Part shown: piece after piece, positions 9,546-18,978 of the stretch
Layout of the letters: each line of letters starts with the position of its first letter
How positions within the stretch are numbered: position 1 is the first letter of the stretch
Source: Leucothrix pacifica
GTDB lineage: Bacteria > Pseudomonadota > Gammaproteobacteria > Thiotrichales > Thiotrichaceae
NCBI RefSeq assembly: GCF_003172875.1
Contig: NZ_QGKM01000013.1
Location: 161,785-225,784, forward strand
Direction: 5' to 3'
Length of the DNA: 64,000 bases
Translations under genes and position numbers: made by a program
Notes under the pieces: model-generated
What the model saw: only the letters and a program-made list of their open reading frames with translations
Told to the model about the DNA's origin: nothing
Databases searched by the model: none

Positions 9546-10826
9546 ATGTCGATCGTTGTTATTGGAATCAACCATAAAACTGCTCCCGTCTCTATCAGAG
9601 AGAAAGTCGCATTCACTGAGCAACGACTTGAGAAAACACTACAGGAAGAGCTACCACTCTTTGATGAAAAGCTCATCCTTTCGACCTGTAACAGAACTGA
9701 AGTTTATGCAAGCGTCAGTGATGACACACCGGTTGATACCCTCAAGGAATGGTATACCCAGCAACATCAGTTAGAAAACGAGAACCTGAAACCATACGTC
9801 TACCAACTTTCTGATGCTGAGGCAATCCAGCATACCTTTAGAGTGGCCAGCGGTCTGGACTCAATGGTACTTGGCGAGCCTCAGATTCTCGGGCAACTAA
9901 AAACGGCTTTAAAAACGGCGACCGATCATAAAGCGACCGGCAGTAAACTCAATCGCCTCATGCAACATGCGTTCTCTACTGCCAAGAAAGTGCGCACAGA
10001 AACAGAGATCGGATCGAATCCGGTTTCAGTGGCTTATACCGCTGTCAATTTGGCCAAACAGATTTTTGGAGATTTAGGGCGCCACACAGCCCTACTCATC
10101 GGTGCTGGTGAAACGATCGAACTGGTTGGCAGACATCTGCATAGTGCTGGTATAAAACAAATCATTATCGCCAACCGCAGCCTTGAGAACGCACAAATAT
10201 TAGGCGAACAGTTCAATGCACGAATCATAGGGCTAACTGATATTGCTGCAAATTTAGAGTTTGCGGATATTGTCATTTCCTCAACTGCCTCCCCCATTCC
10301 GGTCATAGGTAAAGGTAGTGTTGAGAAAGCGCTAAAGAAAAGAAAGCATAATCCTATTTTTATGGTTGATATCGCTGTACCAAGAGATATTGAACCAGAG
10401 GTAGGCGAGTTAAACGATATCTATCTCTATACCGTGGATGATCTGCAGTCAGTCGTGGATCAAAACATAGATACCAGAAAACGAGCTGCCGACATGGCAG
10501 AAAATATGATTAGCCATGAAACACAGGTGTTTATGTCATGGTTAAACGCGCAAGAACAATTACAGCATGTGAAGTCCTATCGCTCACAGCTTGAAACAGT
10601 CAAACAAGAAGTACTAAACAAGGCACTACAACAGCTCCGCAATGGCAAATCGCCGGAGGACGCGTTACAATTTCTGGCCCATACGTTGACTAACAAAATT
10701 GGTCATATGCCAACCCAGACAATGAATCACGCAGCACATGCCGGTGATTTAGACACATTACAAGCAGCCGTAAAACTGCTTGGGTTGGAAGATAACACTC
10801 AAAATCACAAAGAAGACACTCAGTGA
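9546..10826 (+). CDS. hemA: Glutamyl-tRNA reductase
   Basis: A 426-residue NADPH-dependent enzyme that reduces glutamyl-tRNA to glutamate-1-semialdehyde, the first committed step of the C5 haem pathway. The catalytic Cys is in STCNRTEVY. The Rossmann segment has [13 protein letters not shown], and [18 protein letters not shown] is a family signature. The C-terminal dimerisation helices follow. It is divergent from the TPR gene across 270 bases. The last bases GTGA are shared with the prfA start. Confidence 0.97.
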   Translation: MSIVVIGINHKTAPVSIREKVAFTEQRLEKTLQEELPLFDEKLILSTCNRTEVYASVSDDTPVDTLKEWYTQQHQLENENLKPYVYQLSDAEAIQHTFRVASGLDSMVLGEPQILGQLKTALKTATDHKATGSKLNRLMQHAFSTAKKVRTETEIGSNPVSVAYTAVNLAKQIFGDLGRHTALLIGAGETIELVGRHLHSAGIKQIIIANRSLENAQILGEQFNARIIGLTDIAANLEFADIVISSTASPIPVIGKGSVEKALKKRKHNPIFMVDIAVPRDIEPEVGELNDIYLYTVDDLQSVVDQNIDTRKRAADMAENMISHETQVFMSWLNAQEQLQHVKSYRSQLETVKQEVLNKALQQLRNGKSPEDALQFLAHTLTNKIGHMPTQTMNHAAHAGDLDTLQAAVKLLGLEDNTQNHKEDTQ

Positions 10827-11899
10827 AACCATCCATTCTGCTCAAACTTGAAAATCTTAGCGAACGTCATGCTGAAATCGCCATATTGCTCTCAGAGAAT
10901 GAGGTGATTGCTGATCAAAATCGTTTTCGCAAGTTATCCATGGAATACAGCCAATTAGAGCCTGTTGTCAGAGAGCATCAACGCTATCTTCAGGCAACTG
11001 AAAACAAAGAAACAGCGCTGGAGATGCTTGATGATCCTGAGATGAAAGAATTAGCTCAGGAAGAATTAAAAGAAGCGGATAAACAAATCGAAGAGCTTGA
11101 ATCAACACTTCAGATACTACTGCTTCCTAAAGACCCGCATGATGATAGTAATATCTTCCTCGAAGTACGCGCAGGTACGGGTGGCGATGAGGCAGCCATT
11201 TTTGCTGGTGACCTCTTCCGCATGTACTCACGTTACGCAGAAACAAGAGGCTGGCAAGTTGAAGTGATCAGCCAAAATGTCGGTGAGCATGGTGGCTATA
11301 AAGAGGCAGTGTTGAGAATTATCGGTAATGGTGCTTATTCCCGCCTGAAATTTGAGTCCGGTGCGCACCGAGTTCAGCGTGTACCGGAGACAGAATCACA
11401 AGGCCGGGTACATACCTCTGCCGCAACAGTTGCAATCATGCCTGAGATTGATGATGTGGAAGCTCAGGAAATTAAAAGTTCAGACATTCGTGTGGATACT
11501 TTCAGGGCATCAGGCGCTGGCGGACAACACGTAAATAAAACTGACTCCGCTATTCGTATCACTCACTTACCGACCGGTACAGTTGTTGAATGTCAGGATG
11601 AACGCTCCCAACACAAAAACCGCGCACGTGCGATGTCTTTACTGCAATCGCGCATTTTAGAAGCGGAGCGTCAGGCTCAACACAATGAACAAGCTGAAGC
11701 ACGCCGTAGCTTGGTCGGCAGTGGTGATCGTTCGGAGCGCATCCGTACTTATAACTTCCCACAAAGCCGCGTTACAGATCACCGTATTAATCTAACGCTG
11801 TATAAATTAGACGAAATAATTGCCGGCGCATTAGATTCAATTATTGACCCGTTAATCAGTGAACATCAGGCAGACCAGCTTGCCGCTATGGCTGAATAA
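10823..11899 (+). CDS. prfA: Peptide chain release factor 1
   Basis: A 358-residue class I release factor that reads UAA and UAG stops. The catalytic GGQ is in [19 protein letters not shown]. The decoding-tip region is [12 protein letters not shown], at the position of the RF1 tripeptide PxT motif. The N-terminal coiled coil is normal. The start is GTG at 10823, overlapping the hemA stop by four bases. prmC, whose product methylates the GGQ glutamine, follows after 5 bases. Confidence 0.97.
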   Translation: MKPSILLKLENLSERHAEIAILLSENEVIADQNRFRKLSMEYSQLEPVVREHQRYLQATENKETALEMLDDPEMKELAQEELKEADKQIEELESTLQILLLPKDPHDDSNIFLEVRAGTGGDEAAIFAGDLFRMYSRYAETRGWQVEVISQNVGEHGGYKEAVLRIIGNGAYSRLKFESGAHRVQRVPETESQGRVHTSAATVAIMPEIDDVEAQEIKSSDIRVDTFRASGAGGQHVNKTDSAIRITHLPTGTVVECQDERSQHKNRARAMSLLQSRILEAERQAQHNEQAEARRSLVGSGDRSERIRTYNFPQSRVTDHRINLTLYKLDEIIAGALDSIIDPLISEHQADQLAAMAE

Positions 11900-11904
11900 T
11901 TATC

Positions 11905-12744
11905 ATGAGAGTCGATGTCGCACTCCGACATGGTACAGAAATACTCGTCAAACACAGTGACACTGCACGTTTGGATGCAGAAATTCTGCTGAGTCACTAT
12001 TTAGGCAAGCCACGCAGTTACCTGTATGCCTGGCCAGAAGTCGAAGTCAGTGAATCGATACTCAACCAGTTTAATGATGCCTTATCACAAAGAAAAACAG
12101 ACTACCCGGTAGCCTACATCATTGGTTATCAGGAGTTTTGGTCACTACCTATACAGGTATCACCAGACGTTCTTATCCCTAGAGCAGACACCGAGTTATT
12201 GGTAGAACTAGCGCTTAGCAAACTAGAAAATATTAAATCACCTAAAATTCTGGAGTTAGGAACAGGCTCTGGCGCTATTTCGATAGCCATCGCAAGCGAG
12301 AGGCCAGATTGTGCAATTATCGCAACTGATTATTCTCGCGAAGCGCTTTATATCGCGCAAGAAAACCAAAAAAAGTTAGATCTGTCAAACATCACCTTCG
12401 TTAAATCAGATTGGTATCAGTCCATTTCTGAGGATGACTTTGATCTGATTCTCAGCAACCCACCCTATATCGATCCAGATGACCCATACATGACCACAGG
12501 CATTCGCCATGAACCACTACAGGCTTTGTGTTCCGATGAAATGGGTATGGCTGATCTAAAAGAAATTATTGATAAGGGAAAGCATCATCTTAAGCAATCC
12601 GGATGGATACTGTTAGAGCATGGCTACAACCAAAGAAAACCCGTCACTGAACGACTGGCTCAGGCAGGCTTTTCAATGGTTGATTGTATAAAGGACTTAG
12701 CGGGAAATGACCGGGTGAGTCTTGGCCAACTACCCAACCATTAA
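11905..12744 (+). CDS. prmC: Release factor glutamine methyltransferase
   Basis: A 279-residue SAM-dependent N5-glutamine methyltransferase. It has an N-terminal helical domain, a SAM-binding ILELGTGSGAISIAIASERP motif I and the catalytic LSNPPYI motif that holds the target glutamine. Its substrate is the GGQ glutamine of RF1 and RF2, and it lies directly after prfA. The ATG at 11905 is preceded by only a weak ribosome site, consistent with coupling to prfA. Confidence 0.96.
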   Translation: MRVDVALRHGTEILVKHSDTARLDAEILLSHYLGKPRSYLYAWPEVEVSESILNQFNDALSQRKTDYPVAYIIGYQEFWSLPIQVSPDVLIPRADTELLVELALSKLENIKSPKILELGTGSGAISIAIASERPDCAIIATDYSREALYIAQENQKKLDLSNITFVKSDWYQSISEDDFDLILSNPPYIDPDDPYMTTGIRHEPLQALCSDEMGMADLKEIIDKGKHHLKQSGWILLEHGYNQRKPVTERLAQAGFSMVDCIKDLAGNDRVSLGQLPNH

Positions 12745-12757
12745 GTCACTGGAGTAA

Positions 12758-13264
12758 CTAGTTCCAGCACTCTTCTATCGTGGTTGCATTGTTCCAGTTA
12801 TTATCAGTACTACTTTTAGCCTGCTTCAAGCCAGTATTCCACAATCTGAAGCCTTTTGCACAAGCATCATCAGAGTCCTGACCTGCTCCGGACACTGGCA
12901 ATGCCTGAATTCTGTAGCCTACACAGGGGTTAGTATTATCACCACTACAAGTATTTGCTTTATTTGCGCTATCTAAGCCCCACGTCTGAATACTGTAAAG
13001 TCCTGACTCGGTCTTTATTTTTCTGGCACCAAAACCCAGTCCACCGTTGCCATTTAAGAACTTTGCATAACTGAGGTTTTGAACATAATAACTTTCCTGT
13101 AGCTGAGCAATTTTCAGCAACTCGGTTTTGGCTTCCGTTCGCTTTGATTCACGCACATACTTCATATATGAAGGTACTGCCACAGATGTGAGAATCCCCA
13201 ATATAGCAACGGTGATCATTAATTCAATCAGGGTAAAACCCTGCTTTTTATTCTTATTTAACAC
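12758..13264 (-). CDS. pilE: Type IV pilus minor pilin (PilE-like)
   Basis: A 168-residue prepilin. The prepilin-peptidase site is KKQGFTLIELMITVAILGIL: cleavage after Gly, methylated Phe, and Glu at +5, followed by the hydrophobic helix. The short globular domain has four Cys, including CSGDNTNPCVGYR, which could form disulfides. The start is a GTG at 13264. It is the last gene of the minor-pilin operon, 19 bases after pilY1, the position of pilE in Pseudomonas. The name follows that order; a major-pilin role is unlikely here. Confidence 0.85.
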   Translation of the reverse strand: MLNKNKKQGFTLIELMITVAILGILTSVAVPSYMKYVRESKRTEAKTELLKIAQLQESYYVQNLSYAKFLNGNGGLGFGARKIKTESGLYSIQTWGLDSANKANTCSGDNTNPCVGYRIQALPVSGAGQDSDDACAKGFRLWNTGLKQAKSSTDNNWNNATTIEECWN

Positions 13265-13283
13265 GCTTATATACCTTTATTTA

Positions 13284-16200
13284 CTAATCATTTAGCCAAT
13301 AGACTTTTGGTAAGAAATCACCTAGATCTACGTTTCCGTTGACGGTATCTTTGTCAATGATAGGAACCAGTCGCTTCCCTACACGTATATCAACATGTTG
13401 GTTACAACCTTCACTCGTACAATTACTTGGAGCGTTGAACACTAACTGCGGTGTATCCAGAATATCACCGTGAGAGATATTAATAGATTCGTCTTTGGTA
13501 GAAACAACACCGTCACCATCTAAATCAACCGTCGCAGCGGCTGTCATTAAATCCAGCACATAGGTTCTGGTTTGGTTAGAAGCAAAAGCAGAACAACTAT
13601 CCTCGTCTCCGGTCGATACTGCAGCATCTGTGGTGGCGAAAGTTGTAAACATCACTTTATTCAAGAAAATGATTGGTGATGCTAATACCTTCTCACCATT
13701 CCCCGTTACCAACGGTTTATACCAACCTTTGAAACTTGGCAGGAAACTCCCACCCATAAGTGCAGAGCTTGCAGCCAAGTCGGCTTCGGTTAAAGGTGCT
13801 GGTGCTGTTTCAGGAATATTCAGCACGTTCTCGTCATAAAGCACATAAAAACGATCTTCGATATTGGTACCTAATGGTAATGAACGATGACCACTACCAA
13901 TTGAAACCAAGATAACGTACTTACCTGCACTTCTGAAGAAGGAGACATCAGGCTCATAGAAGAACTTACGATAATCGCTTCCAGAACCACCTAAGCTCGC
14001 AAACAAACGGACTTTGGCATCATTCTTAACATCAAACAAGCTCGCATCATCATCAACATCGTCAGCATTTAAGTCAACACGCCAGATGTTCCCACCGGTG
14101 TCACCGAAATAAAGTCTGTCGATTGACCCATTGCGATCAAGGTCTAGCACACGAATATTACCTGGCACACTATGCTGCAGATTTAAGCCTTCATATGACC
14201 AAATCAACGCCTTAGTTTTTGCGTTTACAATATAGATCGCGTTACCTTTTGTATCACTAAGACTTGTACGCGCAGCCCGGTCTGGCTCATCTAAACGGTT
14301 ATCATAACCACCGCCGAAGATAAGCACATCATCAGTCACAGCTGCCGCCGTACTACTTGGCTTATAACGTAACTTAGCTACCACTGGCTTGGACCACGTC
14401 TCACCTAACTTTGAAAAGCCGGTATCTGTGTTTGATATTTTCCACAGCAGTGATGGCGCATCCGGGTTGGTAACGTCCAGAGCATACATATGGCTGCCAC
14501 CTCGACGAAGACCGAAGTATAGATATGCTGTATCACCATCAGCTGGATCTACTTTACCATTCTTGTTTTTATCATTGATCCAAACCGTCATTGAACCATC
14601 TACACCATAAATCCTCTGCAGATCACCAGTTAACTCAGTATTGCTTACTTGGCCTTCGATATTTTTAAGCAAGGCGCTCGGCATAAAGGCAAACTTTTCT
14701 TTACCGCCTCCTGTACTCGTAGCATCAGCTGCATCAATCGCATGTAGATAACCTTCGTTAGTACCAAAAAATACAACCTGCTGTGAACTATAACTCACAA
14801 CAGTAGGCTTACTGTGGAGGATATCACCAAGGTGTTTACGAGGTGTCGTGCCGTCAGATTCATAGCCTTTAATGAACTGAATCAATTCATTCTGATAAGC
14901 GTCTGACATGCTGGCGTCACCTAATAATGACTTGGTTGCCGTTGTCGTGCTTAATGCTACCAGCGCTGAACCGCCGTCATCTGTCAATACCTTACGGGTA
15001 GACGGGTCAAGCTGGCTTGCAGCACCGCCTGATGTAATTGGATTAGAGTCAGCTGCTACAGTGCCTGAGGTGTCAGCCCAAAAATCAATAGCAGAAGCTT
15101 TCAGTGCTCCTTTTTCATCAACAGCTTCAACACCGTTCTTATCGACGATCTGTCCACTGTCATTCAATTTAAATTTCTTTAAATTACCCGACCATCTTGG
15201 GAGCGCACTATTCTCAAACAGTGGTAAGTAAATATCTTTGCTATGTGATAACAATGAAGCCGGATCCACGGTATAGACTGGTGCTGCATAACTGCGTGCG
15301 CTTGAGTCGATATCCTTAATGATTCCCTGAAATGCTGCAACTAGTGCAGAAGAATCTGTGGCTGAGTAGTATTTTCCACCGCCATTGGTCGCAAGGGAAC
15401 GAAGATAATTTTCAGCACCTGCGTTATCAGAGACCCCAAAACCGACCGTGTACGTTTTAACAGTATTGACACCATCAATATCAGCATTCTGATCTTCATT
15501 AGCCAAATAACTTGTCAATTCAATACCACAACGACCATCAGACAAAGTGTTTCCGGGTACATTAGGAATCACTTGCCCCGCGACATCACTACAATCGGCA
15601 GTGCGTCCAATTAGTGTTTTGAGATTATCGCGGGCTCCACTTAAGACTGACTGATTACTATTCAACGGCTGACCATCAGAGAGTAAGATAATTGCGTTAC
15701 TCTGACATTCATCGGTGATGGGTGAAATGTATTTAGCATCTGTTACCGTAGTGACTGTTTCTTTGATCCTTTCACAGCGATATTTACTGTGGTCACAGGT
15801 GGTTATATCGGTAGGTATTTTACAATTGTAATAACTTTTCGCAGTGCAACTTGAGGTTGTTTCACCCAAACAAGCGCCTGTTTCATAGTCTTTTTCGCCT
15901 GTGCATGTTGAGCTACAGTCATCATAGCTGATTAGCTCACAACTACTGTAATCAGGGTTATCGGCTAAACAAGCCGCTTCAGATGATAAGTTACAAGTGT
16001 ACGACCAATCTTGTGAAACCGTCGAACAGTTAGTTCCCAGTCCACAGCTAGTCACGCCAGCAGCACAATTACTTTGAACTGTTGTCAGTGCACAATTTTG
16101 TCCGCAATCAGGTGTATCACAGGTGTTATAGCTGCCGTCAGGCCCTTCTGTCACAACTGCGTGAATTGATCCGGAATAAGTCGACGGGTGCGCACTATGA

Positions 16201-16853
16201 TTTTCATGAGGTGGCGCGTTACCAAACGATGGCTCCTCCCCTCTGAAATAAAGTGCTGCCTCATAAAGTGACTCCAACATTGGTGTCTCACCGCTCACAT
16301 TCCAGGACGAGAGAACATCTGGCAAGTACTCACGCACAGTCTGGCCATCGACAGGATTGACTAGACTATCATTATCAATCGAAAAGTAACCAATGGTATT
16401 ACCATCATTCATGGCTGCAGGTAATAAGTTAGACAACATTATTGGAGTAGCTGCAGCATCAATAGGTGACACCGGAAAAGCGACACCGTGCGGGTATGGC
16501 CATGCACTTGCAGCAACATAACGATACACACCTGCACTAGCAGGCCAGTCAGATTCATTAACTCTGGGGAAATTAGACGAGTAACTGAATCCCATCAATC
16601 CAATATTCAGATCCTTCAAATCAGTATTGGACAATACCTGATTGAAAGCTGTCTGGAGCGAGCTAGCACGTGTCTCACCAGAGGTTCCGATTGGTGTAGC
16701 CATACTTCCGGACTGATCCAGAACAAACAGAATGTTAGGTTCACTCGGTGCTTTTTCATTAGCAAAAATCTCTATATCTTCAGCAAATGAAGAGGAGACT
16801 AAGCATAAGCTAAAAGCCAATGTGATTGATTTGATAGTATGACAAAAACTCAT
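13284..16853 (-). CDS. pilY1: Type IV pilus tip adhesin / biogenesis factor PilY1
   Basis: A 1189-residue secreted protein. After a signal peptide (about residues 1-24) comes a von Willebrand A domain with a MIDAS motif, FVLDQSGSM (residues 44-51). A cysteine-rich stretch of 16 Cys lies within about 240-360. The C-terminal half is the PilC/PilY1 beta-propeller (FFGTNEGYLHAIDA, YALDVTNPD). Calcium-loop-like segments are DKNKNGKVDPADGD (about 760), DLDRNGSIDRLYFGD (about 905) and DLDGDGVVSTKDE (about 1107). PilY1 sits at the pilus tip with the minor pilins and controls extension, adhesion and surface sensing. Confidence 0.93.
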   Translation of the reverse strand: MSFCHTIKSITLAFSLCLVSSSFAEDIEIFANEKAPSEPNILFVLDQSGSMATPIGTSGETRASSLQTAFNQVLSNTDLKDLNIGLMGFSYSSNFPRVNESDWPASAGVYRYVAASAWPYPHGVAFPVSPIDAAATPIMLSNLLPAAMNDGNTIGYFSIDNDSLVNPVDGQTVREYLPDVLSSWNVSGETPMLESLYEAALYFRGEEPSFGNAPPHENHSAHPSTYSGSIHAVVTEGPDGSYNTCDTPDCGQNCALTTVQSNCAAGVTSCGLGTNCSTVSQDWSYTCNLSSEAACLADNPDYSSCELISYDDCSSTCTGEKDYETGACLGETTSSCTAKSYYNCKIPTDITTCDHSKYRCERIKETVTTVTDAKYISPITDECQSNAIILLSDGQPLNSNQSVLSGARDNLKTLIGRTADCSDVAGQVIPNVPGNTLSDGRCGIELTSYLANEDQNADIDGVNTVKTYTVGFGVSDNAGAENYLRSLATNGGGKYYSATDSSALVAAFQGIIKDIDSSARSYAAPVYTVDPASLLSHSKDIYLPLFENSALPRWSGNLKKFKLNDSGQIVDKNGVEAVDEKGALKASAIDFWADTSGTVAADSNPITSGGAASQLDPSTRKVLTDDGGSALVALSTTTATKSLLGDASMSDAYQNELIQFIKGYESDGTTPRKHLGDILHSKPTVVSYSSQQVVFFGTNEGYLHAIDAADATSTGGGKEKFAFMPSALLKNIEGQVSNTELTGDLQRIYGVDGSMTVWINDKNKNGKVDPADGDTAYLYFGLRRGGSHMYALDVTNPDAPSLLWKISNTDTGFSKLGETWSKPVVAKLRYKPSSTAAAVTDDVLIFGGGYDNRLDEPDRAARTSLSDTKGNAIYIVNAKTKALIWSYEGLNLQHSVPGNIRVLDLDRNGSIDRLYFGDTGGNIWRVDLNADDVDDDASLFDVKNDAKVRLFASLGGSGSDYRKFFYEPDVSFFRSAGKYVILVSIGSGHRSLPLGTNIEDRFYVLYDENVLNIPETAPAPLTEADLAASSALMGGSFLPSFKGWYKPLVTGNGEKVLASPIIFLNKVMFTTFATTDAAVSTGDEDSCSAFASNQTRTYVLDLMTAAATVDLDGDGVVSTKDESINISHGDILDTPQLVFNAPSNCTSEGCNQHVDIRVGKRLVPIIDKDTVNGNVDLGDFLPKVYWLND

Positions 16854-16900
16854 TGTCGTTTTCCTATTATTTTTATTTTGTCTAACAATGTAAATTGCGA

Positions 16901-17410
16901 TTAGTTACTCAAAGTCGCATTGGTAGGAGGTACTATTTTTGCAATTCCAAGCAAATGCTTAGCTTTTGCACCGGTACCACTTAATCGTGATTCAGCATCA
17001 ACCTGATAAATCTGACAAGTCACACCACCCGCACTGGGAGATGCGTTGGTTGACATCGCAATGCCATTCACCGCCGGGCAAGGCGCATAGCCAACATAAG
17101 CCACACTTGCACTAGACGTGAGGCTCCCACCACTAACCGCTTCACTCGGTAAGTCTGTGCTGGGTACTGCTTTGTTACGCCCCGGTGTATTGATCGCTGC
17201 CTGATGAATATAGTTTGTGTTAGCAGTCTTAGTCAGTGTGGATTCAACACCCTGAAACACCATCATTGAAGCCATACTGTTACCTGCAATTCGCGTATTT
17301 ACATTGGATACTTTGACTGAACTGATACTCAACATGGTGAGTACCAACAGTATGGCAAGTGCCCAAAGCAGAACGGCACCTTGTTGTTTTTTGTATAATT
17401 TATGTTTCAT
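16901..17410 (-). CDS. pilX: Type IV pilus minor pilin PilX
   Basis: A 169-residue protein with the PilX N-terminal pattern KKQQGAVLLWALAILLVLTM. It has no Glu at +5, as is normal for PilX-type pilins, and the downstream SSVKVSNVNTRIAGN segment fits the family. A small Ala/Ser/Thr-rich domain follows. It lies between pilY1 and pilW, and PilX helps prime assembly of the tip complex. Confidence 0.85.
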   Translation of the reverse strand: MKHKLYKKQQGAVLLWALAILLVLTMLSISSVKVSNVNTRIAGNSMASMMVFQGVESTLTKTANTNYIHQAAINTPGRNKAVPSTDLPSEAVSGGSLTSSASVAYVGYAPCPAVNGIAMSTNASPSAGGVTCQIYQVDAESRLSGTGAKAKHLLGIAKIVPPTNATLSN

Positions 17411-17419
17411 CAGATACTC

Positions 17420-18241
17420 CTATAAAACATTACGCAAACGAACAGTGGATGTAAAAACTGCTCTCAGGTATTTATCGTTTGATGTCACGATAGTATCTTC
17501 AGATAACTGATACGACCTTGAACTATTTGCAACAGCGACAGGAGCCAATGAACGGACTAATACTGCGATATTCACACTCACCACACTACTCCAGTTACTC
17601 ACACCATCCGAATTGACATAGCGATCTGCAATGCCATCACTATCCACATCCTCACCATAGGTAAACTGAATATTTTCAACACCTTCAGCAATCTCTTGAA
17701 CAGTAGACGTTCTAGAGCCTGCACACATCAGTACGGGGACACCATTGGCATTTTGCTGTACTGAGAAGTAATTATAGATTCGCGAAGCTGTCGTCGCGGC
17801 AGTGCCACCGTACTGGCATGTCACCGGCAGCACATTAGACGCACAATCCGTATTTAACTTATCGTCTCCCATGTACATCACACCGATCGTATCACCGAAA
17901 GCAGTATTATTCGCCAGAGGCGAAAACAATGCTGAGTTGCTAACACTATCGCTACCGTCGCTACACATAGAGGTCGGCACAGCCCCGCGGATAAACATAT
18001 CGTTAACAGGTGCTGCTGAAGTTGATGTGTAGGCAGTGTGTTGAATGACATCCGTTAATAGTTGCAATACGGCTCTTCCGTTATCCTGAAGTTGTGATAA
18101 CTCACTACTCGTCATATTAGAGCGTTTATTTCCGACATAGACGGAAGAAATTCCTATAGTAATAAACAGCCCTATGATCATCGTGACCAATAGCTCGATC
18201 AGAGATAGACCTGTCTGTTTGCGTGGACTGATGAGGTTCAT
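17420..18241 (-). CDS. pilW: Type IV pilus minor pilin PilW
   Basis: A 273-residue prepilin with processing site RKQTGLSLIELLVTMIIGLF, where Glu is at +5. This is followed by a globular domain with several Cys and the segment QLQDNGRAVLQLLTDVIQHT, typical of PilW. The start ATG overlaps the pilV stop by four bases. pilX follows after 9 bases. Confidence 0.9.
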   Translation of the reverse strand: MNLISPRKQTGLSLIELLVTMIIGLFITIGISSVYVGNKRSNMTSSELSQLQDNGRAVLQLLTDVIQHTAYTSTSAAPVNDMFIRGAVPTSMCSDGSDSVSNSALFSPLANNTAFGDTIGVMYMGDDKLNTDCASNVLPVTCQYGGTAATTASRIYNYFSVQQNANGVPVLMCAGSRTSTVQEIAEGVENIQFTYGEDVDSDGIADRYVNSDGVSNWSSVVSVNIAVLVRSLAPVAVANSSRSYQLSEDTIVTSNDKYLRAVFTSTVRLRNVL

Positions 18242-18771
18242 TCGCCTATCACCGTATTGATTGTTAACTCTCGTGAAATCGTCTTATCGCCACTTTTCTT
18301 ACCTTCATTGCCCAGTAATTGTTCATCCCAGCCCAGCATCAAAGCGACTCCCGTTTCACAGTCGACCGGACATGAAATGTTAAGTGTCGCATTACTTAAA
18401 TCACCTTTGATTCCGCCAACAGTCCCACCTTTGCGACCACAATAAGCGCGAAATAAGTCGTAACTGGCTATTTGTGCTGGTGTACAGGTTGCGGACGCCA
18501 GACCGCAATTTTCCGCAGGCTCAACAGCACAGTTGTATGTAGTGCTATCAAATAAATAACTATCTGAAATGACAGCGGCAGGATTGCCCCGCATTCGCTC
18601 TAGTATTGCTTGTGCGTGATGAGCCGCTTGGTTTTTTGAGAACGATTGCTGGTTACCTTTTAAACCAACTAATTGCATTCCCGCAACACCTAGCAGGCCA
18701 ATGGCGATTACCAAAACGGCAACCAATACCTCGATTAGACTGAAGCCATGCTGTAGGGAAATTCTGGGCAT
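18238..18771 (-). CDS. pilV: Type IV pilus minor pilin PilV
   Basis: A 177-residue prepilin with cleavage site LQHGFSLIEVLVAVLVIAIG, then GLLGVAGMQLVGLKGNQQS as usual for PilV. It has a Cys-containing globular part (CAVEPAENCGLASATC). It is the first visible gene of the minor-pilin operon pilVWXY1E. No fimT/fimU gene lies upstream in this window. The 207-base upstream gap is AT-rich; a minus-strand TATAAT at 18878-18883 is a possible -10 box but lacks a good -35. Confidence 0.9.
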   Translation of the reverse strand: MPRISLQHGFSLIEVLVAVLVIAIGLLGVAGMQLVGLKGNQQSFSKNQAAHHAQAILERMRGNPAAVISDSYLFDSTTYNCAVEPAENCGLASATCTPAQIASYDLFRAYCGRKGGTVGGIKGDLSNATLNISCPVDCETGVALMLGWDEQLLGNEGKKSGDKTISRELTINTVIGE

Positions 18772-18978
18772 TGTTAAGATTTGCCTGTATTGTTTTTATT
18801 ATTTAACGATCTGATCTCTGCTCAATTTTAGAAGCAGAAATTAATTTATATTTTGTTCAATTGTACCTAGCGCAGGTATTATATGGGAAGTACCATCGGT
18901 CAGAGTTACGCTCGGAACAAAACTTTTAAGCGATAACACTTAAAAACATACTACTTTATATTTATTATTATCAATAAC

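Noticed and set aside
18772..18978. Sigma-54 promoter before the minor pilin operon
   Set aside because: No GG-N10-GC element on the minus strand was found.
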